64,000 nt of DNA, taken from contig NZ_OZ242342.1 of assembly GCF_965208555.1 (NCBI RefSeq), positions 558,001 through 622,000 on the forward strand, read 5' to 3'. Below are positions 1-8,141 of the stretch, in pieces; positions within the stretch are counted from its first letter, which is position 1; every line of letters begins with the position of its first letter. Source of the stretch: Poriferisodalis sp965208555 (GTDB taxonomy: Bacteria > Actinomycetota > Acidimicrobiia > Acidimicrobiales > Poriferisodalaceae). A program made the translations under genes and the position numbers. The notes below the pieces were generated by a model that saw only the letters and a program-made list of their open reading frames with translations, did no database searches and was not told where the DNA came from.

Positions 1-539
1 TCTTGCGCGAGCACTGCTGGCGCTTCGCCACTCCGGGAAGAGGTGAGCTTTCTCTCCTGCTCGGGCCGACGAACGCGTCCGGTGCGCCGTTGGCAGCGGC
101 ATGGCTGGGCGGCTGCGCAGCCGGCCTCCTCGCCGCGGCTGCGAATCGCCACACCCTCGTCGCAATGACGACCCCAATTCCGAGAAGCCACGAGGCGTTC
201 ATTGGGGCGGCTTCGGCGGTGGTGCTCGTGGCGCCGGCCGATACCGATGAGCACCTCGAGACACTTCAGGCGTTGGCGACCTCATTGATCGGAGCAGCCA
301 AGCGCTGCACGCCGTGCCTCGTTATCGACGGCGCAACCCACCGCAGCTACGAGGAGATCCGCACCTCATCAGGCATGCACGTGGCCGGACAGCTTGAGGG
401 CGTGACGGAGCAGGTCCTGCTACGGGGCCAGCGACGGAGGCGGGGCGTCAAGAGCGCCCGGCTCGTCGAGGAGTTGGCCGGCCGCATCGCATTCCTTGCC
501 GCTGAGGGCGTACACGAGGGACAGGAGTTCGCGGCATGA
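1..539 (+). CDS. TadZ/CpaE-like pilus assembly protein, C-terminal part (5'-truncated)
   Basis: The reading frame enters from the left edge, so the beginning of the gene is missing. The visible 178 residues have an alternating strand-helix pattern with a hydrophobic segment ending VVLVAPAD and a later LVIDG strand. This resembles the second half of a MinD/ParA-like ATPase such as TadZ/CpaE, which positions Tad pili at the membrane. No P-loop is visible because that part lies outside the window. The assignment rests mainly on position directly before CpaF, TadB and TadC. The stop codon overlaps a short ATG-started frame that leads into cpaF. It could instead be another tad-linked regulator. 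Confidence 0.5.
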   Translation, partial: LREHCWRFATPGRGELSLLLGPTNASGAPLAAAWLGGCAAGLLAAAANRHTLVAMTTPIPRSHEAFIGAASAVVLVAPADTDEHLETLQALATSLIGAAKRCTPCLVIDGATHRSYEEIRTSSGMHVAGQLEGVTEQVLLRGQRRRRGVKSARLVEELAGRIAFLAAEGVHEGQEFAA

Positions 540-561
540 GAAGATCGACGGCGGCAGGGCA

Positions 562-1839
562 ATGACGCTGCGTGACGAGATCTGGGGCGCCGTGCTACCC
601 CAGGTGCAGGACTACCGGCTCGAGACCGCAGACGAGCCCCACGTCATCGCAGAGCAGTGCCGCCAGATTGCACGCAAGATCACCCAGACCCGCGAGGCCG
701 AGTCGCTGGATGCGGCTGGGTTGGGGCTCTCCGACGCAGACTTGGGCTGGATCGACGAGCAGCTCGACGCGTTGTTGGGCGCCGGCCCTATCGAGCGGTA
801 CTTGCGGCGCCCAGACGTCGAGAACCTCTATGTGTTCGGTCCCGATCGCGCCGTGCTCGGTTTGTCCGGAGGTCGCCAGGAGCGCATCGACGAGCCGTTG
901 TTTGCGAACGAGGACGAGATGATCCGCTATGTGTCGCATCTCGCGACCACGCACGGGCAGACCGGCCGCCGGTTCGATCATTCCGCGCCGTTGCTGGATC
1001 TGCGATTGCGTACCGGCGAGCGCGTTTTCGCTGCGATGGCGGTGTGCGGCACGCCGTACCTGACCGTGCGATGTCACCGTCACCGCTTGATCCGCCTGGA
1101 GGATCTCATCGGCAGCGGCTCGCTGTCGGAGCAGGCCGGTGACTTGCTGCGCGCTGCAGTGCGGCCTCCGGCTCCGGCGAACGTACTGGTGTGCGGGGCA
1201 CTGGGTTCTGGCAAGACCACGCTGCTGCGGGCGCTGCTCGCCGAAGTCGGCGAGCACGAGATTGTCTGCACGCTCGAGCAGACCTTCGAGCTCTTCTTGG
1301 ACGAGTCGCATCCGCACACGTTCGCGGTGGAGACCCGCGAGGCCAACAGCGACGGCGAGGGCGAGATCACGATGGAGGAGTTGGCCAAGCGCTCGCTGCG
1401 TTCGGGCGCGGACCGCGTCATCGTCGGCGAGCTACGTGGGTCCGAAGCCGCCACCTTTCTGTCTGCCTGCGGCACCGGCTCGGACGGCTCGATGGCCACG
1501 ATTCACGCCTCGTCACCACGCCAGGCCCTGAGCCGCCTCGTGAGGTACTGCTTGGCGTCGGGGCTGGCCGGCGCACAATCCGCCCTCATCCAGGAGGCGG
1601 CAGAGGTCATCCACCTCGTGGTGCACATGCACAGCGATCCCCGTACGGGCTTCCGGGGCGTGCGGACAATCTCGGAGGTGCTGGGTTCGCCCGGTGACCG
1701 GTTTGAGGTTCACGACATCTTCGGCCGTCGCCAGCGCGGCCAGCCATTGACGCTGCTGGGGCGGCCTCGCAACCCCGATGTGCTCGAACGCCTCGCCGAG
1801 GGCGGCTTGGACGTCTCCGGCTGGCCGTCGGGGGCGTAA
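562..1839 (+). CDS. cpaF: Tad secretion ATPase CpaF/TadA
   Basis: This is the cytoplasmic motor ATPase that powers Flp/Tad pilus assembly. In the 425-residue protein the Walker A motif GALGSGKTT lies at about 212-220 and the Walker B region RVIVGELRG at about 285-293. The acidic Asp-box-like segment LEQTFELFLDES lies between them, all typical of the GspE/VirB11 family. The ATG at 562 is chosen over upstream in-frame starts because it follows GGCAGGG and gives the usual family start. The gene is followed after 6 bases by tadB, so the three tad core genes look like one transcription unit. Length and motifs are normal, so the enzyme should be active. Confidence 0.93.
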   Translation: MTLRDEIWGAVLPQVQDYRLETADEPHVIAEQCRQIARKITQTREAESLDAAGLGLSDADLGWIDEQLDALLGAGPIERYLRRPDVENLYVFGPDRAVLGLSGGRQERIDEPLFANEDEMIRYVSHLATTHGQTGRRFDHSAPLLDLRLRTGERVFAAMAVCGTPYLTVRCHRHRLIRLEDLIGSGSLSEQAGDLLRAAVRPPAPANVLVCGALGSGKTTLLRALLAEVGEHEIVCTLEQTFELFLDESHPHTFAVETREANSDGEGEITMEELAKRSLRSGADRVIVGELRGSEAATFLSACGTGSDGSMATIHASSPRQALSRLVRYCLASGLAGAQSALIQEAAEVIHLVVHMHSDPRTGFRGVRTISEVLGSPGDRFEVHDIFGRRQRGQPLTLLGRPRNPDVLERLAEGGLDVSGWPSGA

Positions 1840-1845
1840 GCGGCA

Positions 1846-2733
1846 ATGCTCGGGTTGGTCTCGTTCGCGGCGATGTTCGCCCTCGGTGCCGCCCTGATCG
1901 CGGCGTGCTCCATGCGGGCGTCGCTGGGGAGCCGGCTGCGGCGTGCGCGCCGTTCGCCAACTGCTTCGCCGCCGGTGATAACACGAAGCCTCGCCGCTGA
2001 CACCCAGATGCTCATCCGGGCAGTCGCCGCGGGCGGGGGTGCCGTGGTGGGCTTCGTTGCCACCGGGCTGTGGGGCCTTGCCCTGCTGCTGGGTGGCCTG
2101 GGAGCGCTGCTGCCGCCCTTCGTGGCGGCACCGCGACGGCGACGTCAGCAGACGCGTGAAGCGCTGGCATGGCAGCTCTGGACCCGGCAACTTGCCGAAC
2201 TCACTCGATCCGGAGCCGGTTTGACGGATTCCCTCAAGAGCAGCACCGAGCACGCACCCGAGCAGTTGCAGCACACGGTGAGGCGGGTGGCCTCCACGGC
2301 CGAACTACGCGGTATCGGTCCGGCGCTCGACGAGCTGGCGAGAGCCGGCGTTGTGTGGGAGCCCGAGGTCGCCGTGGGCTTGCGCATTGCCGCGAACTCT
2401 GGCGGACCCTTGACCGCACCTCTCTTGGAGTTGTGCAACCGCATCGGCGATGTCGTCGGTCTGCACCGCGCCCGCACCGAGGCGGTAGTACAGCTCTGGA
2501 CGCAGACGATCGCGCTGCTGGGCCTCGCTGGCGGGGTGGTGGTGCTGATGTACCGCAACAACCCGGCGTACTTCGAGCCCTACCGCACACCCACCGGCCA
2601 GCTCGTGCTGGCGCTGATCGCGATGGTGCTGCTCGGCTCGACGGTGTTCCTGGTGTACCACTCGGTGGTCCGCGCTCAGCCCTCCGTGCTGGCACCGCCG
2701 CCGGGGCGCCGGCGCGGGAAGGACCCGCTGTGA
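1846..2733 (+). CDS. tadB: Tad pilus inner-membrane platform protein TadB
   Basis: This 295-residue membrane protein has two hydrophobic stretches near the N terminus (about residues 1-20 and 60-88) and a type II secretion F-like cytoplasmic region with a QLWTRQLAELTRSG segment. Hydrophobic segments near 225 and 255 follow. That topology matches TadB, which with TadC forms the platform on which the CpaF ATPase acts. It begins 6 bases after cpaF, and its stop overlaps the GTG start of tadC (GTGA), which implies coupled translation. Identification rests on order and topology, because F-domain proteins have few invariant residues. Confidence 0.85.
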   Translation: MLGLVSFAAMFALGAALIAACSMRASLGSRLRRARRSPTASPPVITRSLAADTQMLIRAVAAGGGAVVGFVATGLWGLALLLGGLGALLPPFVAAPRRRRQQTREALAWQLWTRQLAELTRSGAGLTDSLKSSTEHAPEQLQHTVRRVASTAELRGIGPALDELARAGVVWEPEVAVGLRIAANSGGPLTAPLLELCNRIGDVVGLHRARTEAVVQLWTQTIALLGLAGGVVVLMYRNNPAYFEPYRTPTGQLVLALIAMVLLGSTVFLVYHSVVRAQPSVLAPPPGRRRGKDPL

Positions 2734-3545
2734 GCGTCGCCATAGCTGCGGGGTTGCTGTTCTTCAGCGGGGCCGCGCTGCTGGTCGCGGCTGCTGTCGG
2801 GCCACGCCGACGCCGACAGGGCGCCGCTCGTGCAAGCCGAATCGCCATCATGCTGCCAGCCGTCAAGGAAGGCGAGATTGCGGACCTGCGGCTCGCCGGC
2901 ATCGTGGCGCAGCACTACTCGATTCAGCGACTCATCGGGCTGCTCGCCGGAATGATCGTCGGGGCAGCGATCACTGCAGTGTGGGTCGACGATCTCACGG
3001 CGACGCTTGCGCTGACGGCGCTGCTGGGCTTCGCTGGCTGGCAGCTTCCGCGGCAGGGAGCGCGAGATACGGCCCGCAAAGTCCGCGGCGAACTCGATCA
3101 CGTCATCCGCCTGTGGATCGTGCTGGTAGCTCAGCAGGTCAGCGCCGGAGTCGAGCCGGCATCGGCCATGCTCACGGCTGCGGAAGCCGGTACCCGACCC
3201 ACTTGGCGTTTGCTGCACCGCCACCTGCTGGCTGCCCAGAACGAGCGGCGACCCGCATGGGAAGGACTCGTCGACCTCGTCGAGCGCTATGGACTCCACA
3301 ATCACGCACCGGCCGTAGCGGCGTTCGGATTGGCGGCCGAGCGCGGCACCCGAATCTCCGACGCGGTGTTGGTGGCTGCCGAGACGCTGTGGCGGGACAA
3401 CCTGCAACGCGAACGGGAAGCAGCCGAACGGCGGAACCAGATCATCGTGCTGCCCGCCACCGGCGTCGCCTTGGCCCTCGCAGCGATCTTGGTGTACCCG
3501 CCGTTCGTCTCCCTGACCGGCGGCATCATCGCCGGCTCCCCTTGA
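2730..3545 (+). CDS. tadC: Tad pilus inner-membrane platform protein TadC
   Basis: The second platform protein is 271 residues from a GTG start that overlaps the tadB stop by 4 bases. A first hydrophobic segment at about 3-22, a pair around 65-105 and a C-terminal one near 245-265 frame a T2SSF-like helical domain with conserved DHVIRLWIVLVAQQVSAGVE-type helices. Its partner is TadB and the pair would recruit CpaF. A longer frame runs upstream through tadB but is a shadow, since the GTG overlap and the hydrophobic N terminus fit this start. A prepilin-like gene follows 3 bases later. Confidence 0.85.
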   Translation: MSVAIAAGLLFFSGAALLVAAAVGPRRRRQGAARASRIAIMLPAVKEGEIADLRLAGIVAQHYSIQRLIGLLAGMIVGAAITAVWVDDLTATLALTALLGFAGWQLPRQGARDTARKVRGELDHVIRLWIVLVAQQVSAGVEPASAMLTAAEAGTRPTWRLLHRHLLAAQNERRPAWEGLVDLVERYGLHNHAPAVAAFGLAAERGTRISDAVLVAAETLWRDNLQREREAAERRNQIIVLPATGVALALAAILVYPPFVSLTGGIIAGSP

Positions 3546-3548
3546 GCC

Positions 3549-3980
3549 ATGATTCGCCACGCTCCACAACCCGGCCGGCAAGTTTCCGGGCCGCACGCTC
3601 CTCTGCGATTCAGCAGACCGGAGAGCGGACTCGCATCGCTCGAGTGGCTGCTGATCATCGCTGCCGTCGGCGGTCTCGCAGCCATGATGGTCGTGGCTGT
3701 GCAGCGGCTGCTGGATGATGCGACCGAGGTCACTGCAGATCGCTCGGTGCGCCTGCTGGAAGCCCACGTGCTGGCGGCAGACCTGTCGAGCCAGGCCGCT
3801 GCTGTCGCCAGCGGAAGCGACTCAGGACCCGATGCCATCGTGCTCGCGGAGATCGGCGAACGCTGCGCGCAGCTCGCCTTGAGCTACCGGGATGCCGTCA
3901 GCACCGCAGAGTGGGTGCAAGTGCCTCTGGCCGATGCGACAGCCGCTTGGACGTGCCGGCTGACGGGGCGCCCCGCATGA
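3549..3980 (+). CDS. Prepilin-like protein with G/LASLE processing site (paralogue 1)
   Basis: This 143-residue protein has a basic leader ending in Gly27, followed by LASLEWLLIIAAVGG. Glu sits at +5 after the glycine and then comes a hydrophobic helix, which is the type IV/Flp prepilin site cut by A24 peptidases. The mature part (about 116 residues) is much longer than classical Flp pilins of about 50-60 residues, so it may be a minor pilin or pseudopilin. It contains one Cys pair (C in GERCAQL and TWTCRL-type positions) that could form a disulfide. It sits directly after tadC. Two paralogues share the leader and helix at 6954-7418 and 7508-7990. Confidence 0.75.
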   Translation: MIRHAPQPGRQVSGPHAPLRFSRPESGLASLEWLLIIAAVGGLAAMMVVAVQRLLDDATEVTADRSVRLLEAHVLAADLSSQAAAVASGSDSGPDAIVLAEIGERCAQLALSYRDAVSTAEWVQVPLADATAAWTCRLTGRPA

Positions 3981-4032
3981 TGCGCCCGACGTGCTCTCGG
4001 CGCCTAGCTGACGCGCGCCGGCACGGGTTGCA

Positions 4033-4611
4033 TCAGCACACCGGAAGCTCGACTGGCACAACTGGGATCGGCTCGCCACCACTCGACGAGGATCCCTGCG
4101 AAAGCACTGCGGGTCCCGCCGCTGCGGCATGGACCCGATCGAGTCGCCCGGGCCAGAGCGCGCTGAACGGCCCGAAGACCTCCCCCGTCACCTCAACACG
4201 CAACCAGCCGTGCTCCCCCGGCGAGGGCCGTAAGTGCGCGGATGAGCCGCTGTGGCACCAGTCACTGCGCACCGTTGCCGCACCCGGCGTCCACCAGCGC
4301 CAGCCGTCGCGTGCTGCAGCACTGCGTGCGACGGCATCGTGGGCCGCAGCTGCCATTTCCCGCGTGCGTGGCAGCGGTTCGAGACCGGCGTACTCAGTGC
4401 CGTCATCTGCGTACGCCAAGCCTGCGACGCCGACCGCGTGCCATGCGGCCCGCAACCCGGCAGACGCGGCGGCCTCAGCCTGCGCGCGAGCCCCGGTGAC
4501 AATGAATGCCTGCACGACCAGCAGCAGCATGAGGACGATCAGCGCGGGCCACAAGATCAGGAAGGGCAGCACCTCGCCGCGGTCGTCGCATTCCAGCCGG
4601 CAGACACTCAT
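4033..4611 (-). CDS. TadE-like pseudopilin, minus strand
   Basis: This 192-residue protein begins with a short leader, DDRGEVLPF and a single hydrophobic helix (about residues 15-40), then FIVTGARAQAEAAASAGLRAAW. That is the hallmark of TadE/TadF pseudopilins, where an RG-x-x-E-like motif precedes the helix and an Ala-rich helix follows. The rest is soluble and probably extracellular. The ATG at 4611 is preferred over one at 4650 because it puts the leader at a usual length. It is encoded opposite to its neighbours and is divergent from the next gene with a 48-base gap that must hold both promoters. Its role as a minor pilin is inferred from family and location. Confidence 0.7.
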   Translation of the reverse strand: MSVCRLECDDRGEVLPFLILWPALIVLMLLLVVQAFIVTGARAQAEAAASAGLRAAWHAVGVAGLAYADDGTEYAGLEPLPRTREMAAAAHDAVARSAAARDGWRWWTPGAATVRSDWCHSGSSAHLRPSPGEHGWLRVEVTGEVFGPFSALWPGRLDRVHAAAAGPAVLSQGSSSSGGEPIPVVPVELPVC

Positions 4612-4659
4612 GCCGCACCCGCGCGCACGATGCTCACAGCGACGGGACACAAGTCACGT

Positions 4660-5448
4660 ATGCGGTGCCCACGGAGGCGCACCATAGCTGTGAGGTCCCG
4701 ACTTCGGTTCTTGCGCGGCCGGCAAGGGCGGACCCGCGCAACCGGACACGCGGGCGGCGCGATCAGCTTGGTCGTGATTCTGATGGTGCCGGTATCGACA
4801 TTTGCGGCCGTTGTCGCGATGGCCGTGCCACAACGCCTTGCCGCTGAATCATCACTGGAAGACTCGGCTGCCGCCTTGGCCGACTTCGCAGCAGCATGGC
4901 GCGACGCTCAAGGCCGCGATGACACAGCACTCGACGCCTTCTTCGGCGACTGCACCTCCGCTGAGCTGTCAATGTCTGATGGGCCGCCCGGGACTCCCGA
5001 CAGCTTCGCCGGCAGGCTGCAGGGCTTCTGTGAAGCTGTCAGTGAAACCGTGCTTCGCGATCTCGGAGGGCACGGCTTCGACCCCGGCACGCTGCGAGGC
5101 TTCTACAGCGGCTCGTATTCCACGGCCACGGACATGCCTGAGGGGTGGGGCCTGCCGTGCAGCACCGGAAACCGCAGCACGGTCACCAACGCCGCACACG
5201 TCGGCTTGGTCGCGCACTGGAACGGCCCGGGATGGGCCGCTGCGCAGGCCATGCCCGACGGCGTTCCTATGGGTGCCGAGGCCATCGGGCTCGTCGAGCG
5301 GGACGGCGGCGCCGACGCGACCTTGCCACCATGCGGTTCGCAGCTCGGCTTGGTGCCCCAGCGGCTCGCCCCAGCCGCCCAAGACGATCAGCGTGCTGCC
5401 CGTGAACTCGCCGAGTCCGTGCCGACACGATTCCCATTCGCGGGCTGA
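4660..5448 (+). CDS. TadE/TadG-like membrane-anchored pilus protein
   Basis: This 262-residue protein has a very basic N terminus (many Arg), then a single hydrophobic segment GGAISLVVILMVPVSTF at about 38-60, then an Ala-rich helix and an extracellular part with several Cys. The layout fits TadE/TadG-like pseudopilins of the Tad system. The start could also be the GTG at 4690, which would shorten the basic leader. It is followed after 12 bases by another TadE-like gene. No enzymatic motif is visible, and the assignment depends on topology and tad context. Confidence 0.6.
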   Translation: MRCPRRRTIAVRSRLRFLRGRQGRTRATGHAGGAISLVVILMVPVSTFAAVVAMAVPQRLAAESSLEDSAAALADFAAAWRDAQGRDDTALDAFFGDCTSAELSMSDGPPGTPDSFAGRLQGFCEAVSETVLRDLGGHGFDPGTLRGFYSGSYSTATDMPEGWGLPCSTGNRSTVTNAAHVGLVAHWNGPGWAAAQAMPDGVPMGAEAIGLVERDGGADATLPPCGSQLGLVPQRLAPAAQDDQRAARELAESVPTRFPFAG

Positions 5449-5460
5449 TCGAGCGGCACG

Positions 5461-6372
5461 ATGCAGCGCAGCAGAAACTCAGATGACGAGTCCGGAGCGA
5501 CGGCTTCGCTCGAACTCTTGGCGCTGACGCCGCTGCTGGCGCTGCTCGTGCTGTTCGTGCTGTGGGCAGGCCGCAGCGCACGCGCCGGTCTCGTTGCCGA
5601 CCTCGCCGCGGAGGAGGCAGCCGTGGCTGCCGCTCTGTGCTGCGACGTCGCTGGCCCGGCAGCCGACCCAGATGGCACTGTCGCAGAGCTGCGGCGCGAG
5701 TACATGGCCGAGGCAGTGCTGACTTCTCGTCCAGGGCTCGACTCCCTGTGCCTGTGGGGACCAAGGCCTGACAGTGACCGGGGGTTCGTCACCGAGACTG
5801 AGGTCAATTTTGCTGGCGCACCAACGGCGACAGGCTTCGCCCATGGCGCTCGTGTCATCGAAGTGCACTTCGATTGCGAGACCGACGGAGCGGTGGCGCC
5901 TCTGCGGGGCCTGTTCTCCACGGTCACGATGCGCGGCCGCGCGTCGGAGGTCACGGTGTTCGCCGACGGGCCGCAACTCGTCGTCGCACCAGCGATCGCT
6001 GTCGAGGGCGACCAACTCGTCTTTGTCGCCACGCTCAACGAGCCCACCACTGACGACATCGAGCTGACGTACTTCACACGAGACCGGACGGCCACCTCGA
6101 GGAGCGAGACGTCGGAACCAAGCGAGCTGGACTTCGATGCGATAGAGGAAGAACTCAGCCTCATCGCGACGCTGCCGACCGGCGCAACGACCGCGGAGAT
6201 GATCGTCAGCACTCACGACGACACCGTTTGCGAGGGCGACGAGACACTGGTGCTCGTTGTGAGCGCAAGCGGCCCGACGGTGCCATCGACGGCCGGTGAA
6301 GACGGAGTGCGATTCACGACAATCGCCACCATCACCGACGAGGATGACTGTCCGAAGTCGCCGGATCCATGA
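5461..6372 (+). CDS. TadE-like pseudopilin fused to a Calx-beta-like domain
   Basis: Residues 10-45 (ESGATASLELLALTPLL then a hydrophobic run) form a TadE-like leader and helix. A middle region of about 100 residues with several Cys follows. From about 180 to 298 the sequence has the features of a Calx-beta fold: VEGDQLVFVATL, then DFDAIEEELSLIATLPTGATTA, then VCEGDETLVLVV and a final ITDEDD. Calx-beta domains are calcium-binding beta sandwiches common in surface adhesins. A pilus-associated subunit carrying a possible calcium-dependent adhesive tip is therefore plausible. The stop overlaps the start of the prepilin peptidase gene (ATGA), so the two are probably translated together. Confidence 0.65.
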   Translation: MQRSRNSDDESGATASLELLALTPLLALLVLFVLWAGRSARAGLVADLAAEEAAVAAALCCDVAGPAADPDGTVAELRREYMAEAVLTSRPGLDSLCLWGPRPDSDRGFVTETEVNFAGAPTATGFAHGARVIEVHFDCETDGAVAPLRGLFSTVTMRGRASEVTVFADGPQLVVAPAIAVEGDQLVFVATLNEPTTDDIELTYFTRDRTATSRSETSEPSELDFDAIEEELSLIATLPTGATTAEMIVSTHDDTVCEGDETLVLVVSASGPTVPSTAGEDGVRFTTIATITDEDDCPKSPDP

Positions 6373-6854
6373 CCGCGACAGTCCTGGTATGGGCCGCTAT
6401 AGGCAGCTGGTCATGCCTCGGTGTGCATGTCAGCTACACCGATCTGAGAGCAGCGAGAATCCCACGGCGCGCGTGCTGGGCAGCTGGTGTGGTTGTGGCT
6501 GCGCTGCTCGGTGGTGCCGCCACTCTGCTCAACGAACCGCTCCGATGGCTGTGGACATTGGCGGGCGCTAGCGCGGTGGCATTGCTTCTTGAGCTCGTGT
6601 ACCGGTGGCAGCCGGACAAGCTCGGTTACGGCGATGTGCGCCTCATCATTGTCAACAGCCTGCTCGTGGCTTGGTGGGGACCTGCGTCGCCCTGGTGGGC
6701 GCTGCTCGCAGGCGCCGTTGCGGCGTGGCCCGCGGCGATCGTTACCGTCGTCAGGCAAGGTCGCGACAGCCGGGTGCGATGGGCCCCTTGGCTCTCTGTC
6801 GGCACTGCCATCGTCATTGCGTGGCGCGTCAGCGACGTCGGGTTGCTCGGCTGA
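6369..6854 (+). CDS. A24-family prepilin peptidase (TadV/CpaA type)
   Basis: This is a membrane aspartyl protease that cuts prepilins after the leader glycine. The 161-residue, multi-helix protein has both catalytic aspartates in recognisable context. One is in YTDLRAARIP (about residues 23-32) and the other is in the invariant GYGD motif (about 86-89). The length fits the small TadV/CpaA branch, which lacks the methyltransferase domain of PilD. The start overlaps the stop of the preceding TadE/Calx-beta gene by 4 bases. Its likely substrates are the three G/xxxxE prepilins and possibly the TadE-like proteins in this locus. Confidence 0.88.
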   Translation: MTATVLVWAAIGSWSCLGVHVSYTDLRAARIPRRACWAAGVVVAALLGGAATLLNEPLRWLWTLAGASAVALLLELVYRWQPDKLGYGDVRLIIVNSLLVAWWGPASPWWALLAGAVAAWPAAIVTVVRQGRDSRVRWAPWLSVGTAIVIAWRVSDVGLLG

Positions 6855-6953
6855 TCATCCGGCGGAAATACCCCACTCGCAGCGGTGCGCACTTGGTCGA
6901 GGCATTGGGCCTTCGATGATTTGGAGGAATTGTCACTATTCTTTGAGTGATCT

Positions 6954-7418
6954 ATGGCCCTCACCAAGAACAGACCCATGCGCCGAGCACGCCACGACGA
7001 GAGCGGTCTCACCACACTCGAGTGGCTGCTCATCGTTGCCGCTGTTGCAGGCTTGGCCGCGCTCGCCGTCGTACTCGTCCAGAACGTCGTCGACGACACC
7101 GCCGAGCAGCTCGGCGGTGCCAGCGCCCGCGAGACCGCGGCGAACGTCGCTATCGACACGGTCATTCGGGAGGCCAAGACTGCCCAGCCGAGCGATCCAC
7201 GCTTCAACACCTGGCAGAAGTGGGAGCTGTACTTCACTGCCCGCTGCGAACGGCTCAAGATCCTCTACAGCGACACCAACCTCGACGTGAGAGCAGCGTT
7301 CCACCGACCAATCGGCAAGGGCGACGACGCGAGTCCGACGAGTGGGGAACTCAACCTGGCGAACGCAGAGGCCGCCACCGCTACCAAACCGCAAGCGAGC
7401 TGCGCAAAGGTCTCCTAG
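6954..7418 (+). CDS. Prepilin-like protein with G/LTTLE processing site (paralogue 2)
   Basis: This 154-residue protein has a basic leader ending at Gly18, then LTTLEWLLIVAAVAG with Glu at +5 and a hydrophobic helix, a clear prepilin signature. The mature domain continues as a helix with acidic and Arg residues, and has Cys residues at ARCERL and near the C terminus. It follows the prepilin peptidase gene after a 99-base gap that may contain its own promoter. A GGAGG sits unusually far (about 25 bases) upstream of the ATG. It is a paralogue of the genes at 3549 and 7508 and may be a major or minor pilin. Confidence 0.75.
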   Translation: MALTKNRPMRRARHDESGLTTLEWLLIVAAVAGLAALAVVLVQNVVDDTAEQLGGASARETAANVAIDTVIREAKTAQPSDPRFNTWQKWELYFTARCERLKILYSDTNLDVRAAFHRPIGKGDDASPTSGELNLANAEAATATKPQASCAKVS

Positions 7419-7507
7419 CAGCCTGCCTGCGCCCATGTCAGGCGGTCAAGGCTTCGATGCCTCCAACGGCATTGCGTCGGCACCTACGCGCGTGTTGTGC
7501 AGCAATC

Positions 7508-7990
7508 TCATTCGTCGGGCTCGAAGGTGCCGAAGCGCTCCCGTTCGCCGCGCACGTCGCGCACAAAGCAGATGGGGATCTTGTGCACTTCTCGCCAACC
7601 GCCGCCGTCCTCCAGCACACCGGAAGTCCAAAACGGACGGGCTTCGCTGTCTGCGTAGGTGATACCCAGACGTGCACAGCGCTCGCCATAGCGCCGGTTG
7701 ATCTGCTCGGCCTCAAACTCGTTCCGGGGCGCATCCGCCCGCCATTCGCGGGTCAAGGCGTCGGCTGCGATTTCCGCGGTGCGAAACCGCGCCTGGTGCC
7801 TGCCCGCATCGATACCGATGTCGCGAACCGTCGCCTGCACGACGACGACTGCTGCCCCGACCAGCACTGCAATCGCCGCAGTCACCAGCAGCCACTCCAG
7901 CGTCGTCATGCCAGCGTCATTGCGAGCCCGGGGCGACTTAACGCCAAGCACCGGCGAGACAGTACGTCGTGACGACGCCTCCGCTGGCAT
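7508..7990 (-). CDS. Prepilin-like protein with G/MTTLE processing site (paralogue 3)
   Basis: Encoded on the minus strand, this 160-residue protein has a basic leader to Gly27, then MTTLEWLLVTAAIAV with Glu at +5 and a transmembrane helix. The mature part shares an ERCARLGITYAD segment with the ERCAQLALSYRD and ERLKILYSD segments of the other two paralogues. The family therefore has a conserved C-terminal motif beyond the helix. The ATG at 7990 is chosen because it gives a normal leader length, and a GTG at 7951 would also keep the processing site. It converges on the 6954 gene and is divergent from the CWB2 gene. Confidence 0.72.
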   Translation of the reverse strand: MPAEASSRRTVSPVLGVKSPRARNDAGMTTLEWLLVTAAIAVLVGAAVVVVQATVRDIGIDAGRHQARFRTAEIAADALTREWRADAPRNEFEAEQINRRYGERCARLGITYADSEARPFWTSGVLEDGGGWREVHKIPICFVRDVRGERERFGTFEPDE

Positions 7991-8124
7991 CACCTTCGTG
8001 GCGAGAGCGTCACACCCCACTGAAATGCTGACGCGAGCCGAGTCGGCTGCACGACGCCGCCACGAGCCGACGGCATGACTCCAGCCCCACACCCGGTCCA
8101 TACCAGAGGCCCCACAGCGGGGCA

Positions 8125-8139
8125 TTGAGGAGACCTCAA
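8125..8139 (+). promoter_or_regulatory. Small hairpin covering the ribosome binding site of the CWB2 gene
   Basis: TTGAGG AGA CCTCAA is a perfect 6-base inverted repeat with a 3-base loop, ending 2 bases before the ATG at 8142. The GAGGAG ribosome binding site lies inside it, so the fold would hide the site. The stem is short, and it could be chance in GC-rich DNA. Confidence 0.35.
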
Positions 8140-8141
8140 AG

